Assembly (NCBI GenBank): GCA_002780705.1 | Contig: PEUP01000027.1 | Coordinates: forward strand, 1 to 8,133 | DNA length: 8,133 bases | Direction: 5' to 3' | Source of the DNA: Elusimicrobia bacterium CG03_land_8_20_14_0_80_50_18 | Lineage (GTDB): Bacteria > CG03 | Shown: piece by piece, positions 6,509 through 8,133 of the stretch | Position numbering within the stretch: the stretch's first letter is position 1 | Layout of the letters: each line of letters begins with the position of its first letter | Notes under the pieces: model-generated | Database searches by the model: none | What the model was told of the DNA's origin: nothing | The model's input: only the letters and a program-made list of their open reading frames with translations | Made by a program: the position numbers and the translations under genes

Positions 6509-8133
6509 AAATCTTCCATCTGCCGCCGATATATCCGGTCACGGCGTTATTTACGCTGGGCATTTTCGCCGCGCATGAACATTTCGTTCTTTTCGCTGTT
6601 TTAGCTTCAATAATTGTTCTTTTAACCGCGCCCTCGGCGAGGAGCGGATTTGTATACATGATTGTCTTTGTCGTTGGATTTCTCAACTTATCAATGCGCT
6701 CCGTCGCTGTTTCTTCGTATCCCGAGGGAGCCGTGATCGTTTCGGGCGAGGTGGAGCTGTTCCCGAAGAAGGATAGTTTTGTGATGAGGACGGAGAGAGG
6801 AAAGGCGCTTGTCTGGCACGGCGGCGGAGAAAAGCTTGAGGGCGGCAGAAAGAGCCTGCCGGGGGCCGGCGACATTGTGAGCGTTGAGGGGCTCTTCACG
6901 GCGCTTTCGGAGAAGAAAAACTCTTTTTCAACCGACTGGAAAAGAATAAATGAGGCCCAGGGCATCGGCGGAAGGATATTCGCGAAAAAGATAGAAGTCA
7001 GGGGTCATCCGTCGGGTTTTAAAAAATTTATCGTGCGGCTGAGAACCGCCGCCGATAACGGCATAGAAAAATATTTTGGCAGTGATTCGGCCGCTTATGT
7101 GAGGGGTTTTCTGTGGGGCGAAAAGTCCGGTCTTGAGAAAGACATTATAAAAAACTTCAGAAGAGCGGGGCTCATGCATCTTTTGGCAGTAAGCGGCCTG
7201 CACATAGCTTTGTTCACTTCAATAGCCGCCGTTTTTCTTTCTTTTTTTATGAGCAGGGGAAACGCCCTGCTAATGAGTGTTCCGTTGGCTTTTTTGTACG
7301 CCCTGCTTTGCGGAGCCACGCCATCCAGCGTCAGAGCCGCGCTGATGTTTTCAATAATGGCTCTCGGCCTCAGAAGCGGCCGCCGCGGGGCGCTGGGAAG
7401 CAGCCTTTTCGCGGCGGCGCTTTTTATGCTCATCCTGAATCCGCTATGGCTTTTCACGGCGGGCTTCAGGCTCTCTTATCTTGCCGCGGCGGGGATAATT
7501 TTTATTTCGCCGCCTCTTTTCCGGATTTTCAAAAAAATAATGCCCGGCTTCATAGCCGCGCCGCTGGCTGTGGGAATAGCCTGTCAGATAATGATAATAC
7601 CCGTGCTGAATGAGACTTTCTACGAATTCTCAATCATCACTCCTGTTATGAACCTTGTTGTTATACCCATAGCCGCGCTGCTTGTCTTCGCGCTGTTTTC
7701 TTTTTTCTGCACCGTCGCTGTTTCATCATGGGCGGCCGGTGTTTTTGCCTCATCCGCGACGCTGTTCGTCACGCTTATAGACAAAATACTTCGCGCGACT
7801 GTCCTCGTCCCTAACGCAATGGCCGGTTGGGGGCATCTGAGTGTTTTCACTTATGCGGCTTATTACGCGCTGATTTTTTCCTTTCTTTCAAAGCGGCTGC
7901 GGATTGTCGCCGCCGCGTTTCTGCTTTTTTTCGTCGCAATCGCCTGCCAGCTCAACAGCCGCAGGGAGTTCAGATTGTGCGTGCCGGCATTCGGTTCGGG
8001 GGACTGCTGTTTCTTCACATCCTCCGGCAAATGGTATCAGATAGGCACGGCGTCAGACATAGCGGGCAAGATGGCGGCCGAATACGATCAATTCATCAAA
8101 TATCACGGCATAAAAGAAATAGAGGGATGTTTT
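6505..8133 (+). CDS. comEC: ComEC/Rec2 DNA uptake channel (3'-partial)
   Basis: The frame from ATG 6505 stays open for 543 codons and leaves the window. ComEC forms the inner-membrane channel that brings single-stranded DNA into competent cells. Domains in order: N-terminal membrane segments and an OB-fold part (DUF4131 type, about 1-180); a FRRAGLMHLLAVSGLHIAL stretch containing the family signature HLLAVSGLHI (225-234); the polytopic competence domain with GATPSSVRAAL (270-280) and NPLWLFTAGFRLSY (312-325); then from about 488 the beginning of a C-terminal MBL domain (FGSGD at 496-500). Where active ComEC domains have a strand ending in (L/I)DxG, this one reads YQIGTA, with Gly (8044-8046) in place of Asp, so the domain may be inactive. 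The THxHxDH region lies past the right edge. The start is chosen by the ATGA overlap with the SLBB gene and a close AGGAG. The family assignment is firm. Confidence 0.93.
   Translation, partial: MKIFHLPPIYPVTALFTLGIFAAHEHFVLFAVLASIIVLLTAPSARSGFVYMIVFVVGFLNLSMRSVAVSSYPEGAVIVSGEVELFPKKDSFVMRTERGKALVWHGGGEKLEGGRKSLPGAGDIVSVEGLFTALSEKKNSFSTDWKRINEAQGIGGRIFAKKIEVRGHPSGFKKFIVRLRTAADNGIEKYFGSDSAAYVRGFLWGEKSGLEKDIIKNFRRAGLMHLLAVSGLHIALFTSIAAVFLSFFMSRGNALLMSVPLAFLYALLCGATPSSVRAALMFSIMALGLRSGRRGALGSSLFAAALFMLILNPLWLFTAGFRLSYLAAAGIIFISPPLFRIFKKIMPGFIAAPLAVGIACQIMIIPVLNETFYEFSIITPVMNLVVIPIAALLVFALFSFFCTVAVSSWAAGVFASSATLFVTLIDKILRATVLVPNAMAGWGHLSVFTYAAYYALIFSFLSKRLRIVAAAFLLFFVAIACQLNSRREFRLCVPAFGSGDCCFFTSSGKWYQIGTASDIAGKMAAEYDQFIKYHGIKEIEGCF

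Noticed and set aside
7308..7613. Plus-strand open frame of 101 codons within comEC
   Set aside because: The overlapping frame contains the conserved GATPSSVRAAL and GFRLSY signatures of ComEC; this one is a by-product of high GC.
1..8133. CRISPR arrays, tRNA or rRNA genes, insertion sequences, attachment sites
   Set aside because: No regularly spaced repeats, no clover-leaf or rRNA-like stretch, no transposase or integrase motif; nearly all bases are accounted for by the seven genes.

Overview
The window is a bacterial segment of about even base composition. Seven genes lie nose to tail on the + strand, with no gene supported on the - strand and almost no non-coding DNA. Arg codons AGG/AGA and Ile ATA are common throughout. 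Together with a competence gene set and single-pass or two-pass membrane proteins, this would fit an uncultivated Gram-negative-type lineage such as Elusimicrobiota or Omnitrophota. That placement is a weak guess; nothing in the window fixes the phylum.

Layout. Positions 1-1035 hold the 3' part of a ComEC-type metallo-beta-lactamase-fold (MBL) protein. Positions 1039-2778 hold a small UvrD/AddA-type superfamily 1 helicase homologue. Positions 2775-3782 hold a second, membrane-anchored ComEC-type MBL protein. Positions 3779-5479 hold a protein with two tandem RecB/AddB-type PD-(D/E)XK nuclease domains, each with its own four-cysteine set typical of an Fe-S cluster. After a 21-base gap with a strong ribosome binding site comes a short two-TM HAMP protein (5501-6043). 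After a 72-base gap come a membrane-anchored SLBB protein resembling the N-terminal half of ComEA (6116-6508) and the 5' part of comEC (6505 to the right edge, open). Three junctions are 4-base ATGA overlaps and one gap is 3 bases, so genes 1-4 and genes 6-7 look like tightly coupled translation units.

The striking point is that most enzyme folds here have lost their catalytic residues while keeping the fold and an intact reading frame. Both stand-alone MBL proteins have lost all ligands of the HxHxDH motif. The helicase homologue keeps the order of the UvrD motifs but lacks the Walker A Gly-Lys and key residues of motifs Ia, II, III, V and VI. The first nuclease domain has lost its H and both acidic metal ligands, while the second keeps them. 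The visible start of ComEC's own MBL domain lacks the usual Asp. The only complete active site visible in the window is the second nuclease domain.

Working model (inference): a DNA uptake or DNA-end-handling complex built largely of pseudoenzymes. Membrane-tethered MBL-fold modules, the SLBB protein and ComEC would act outside or in the membrane. A helicase-fold scaffold and a one-active-site nuclease would act inside. The closest known precedent is RecC/AddB, where dead helicase and nuclease folds read DNA rather than unwind or cut it.
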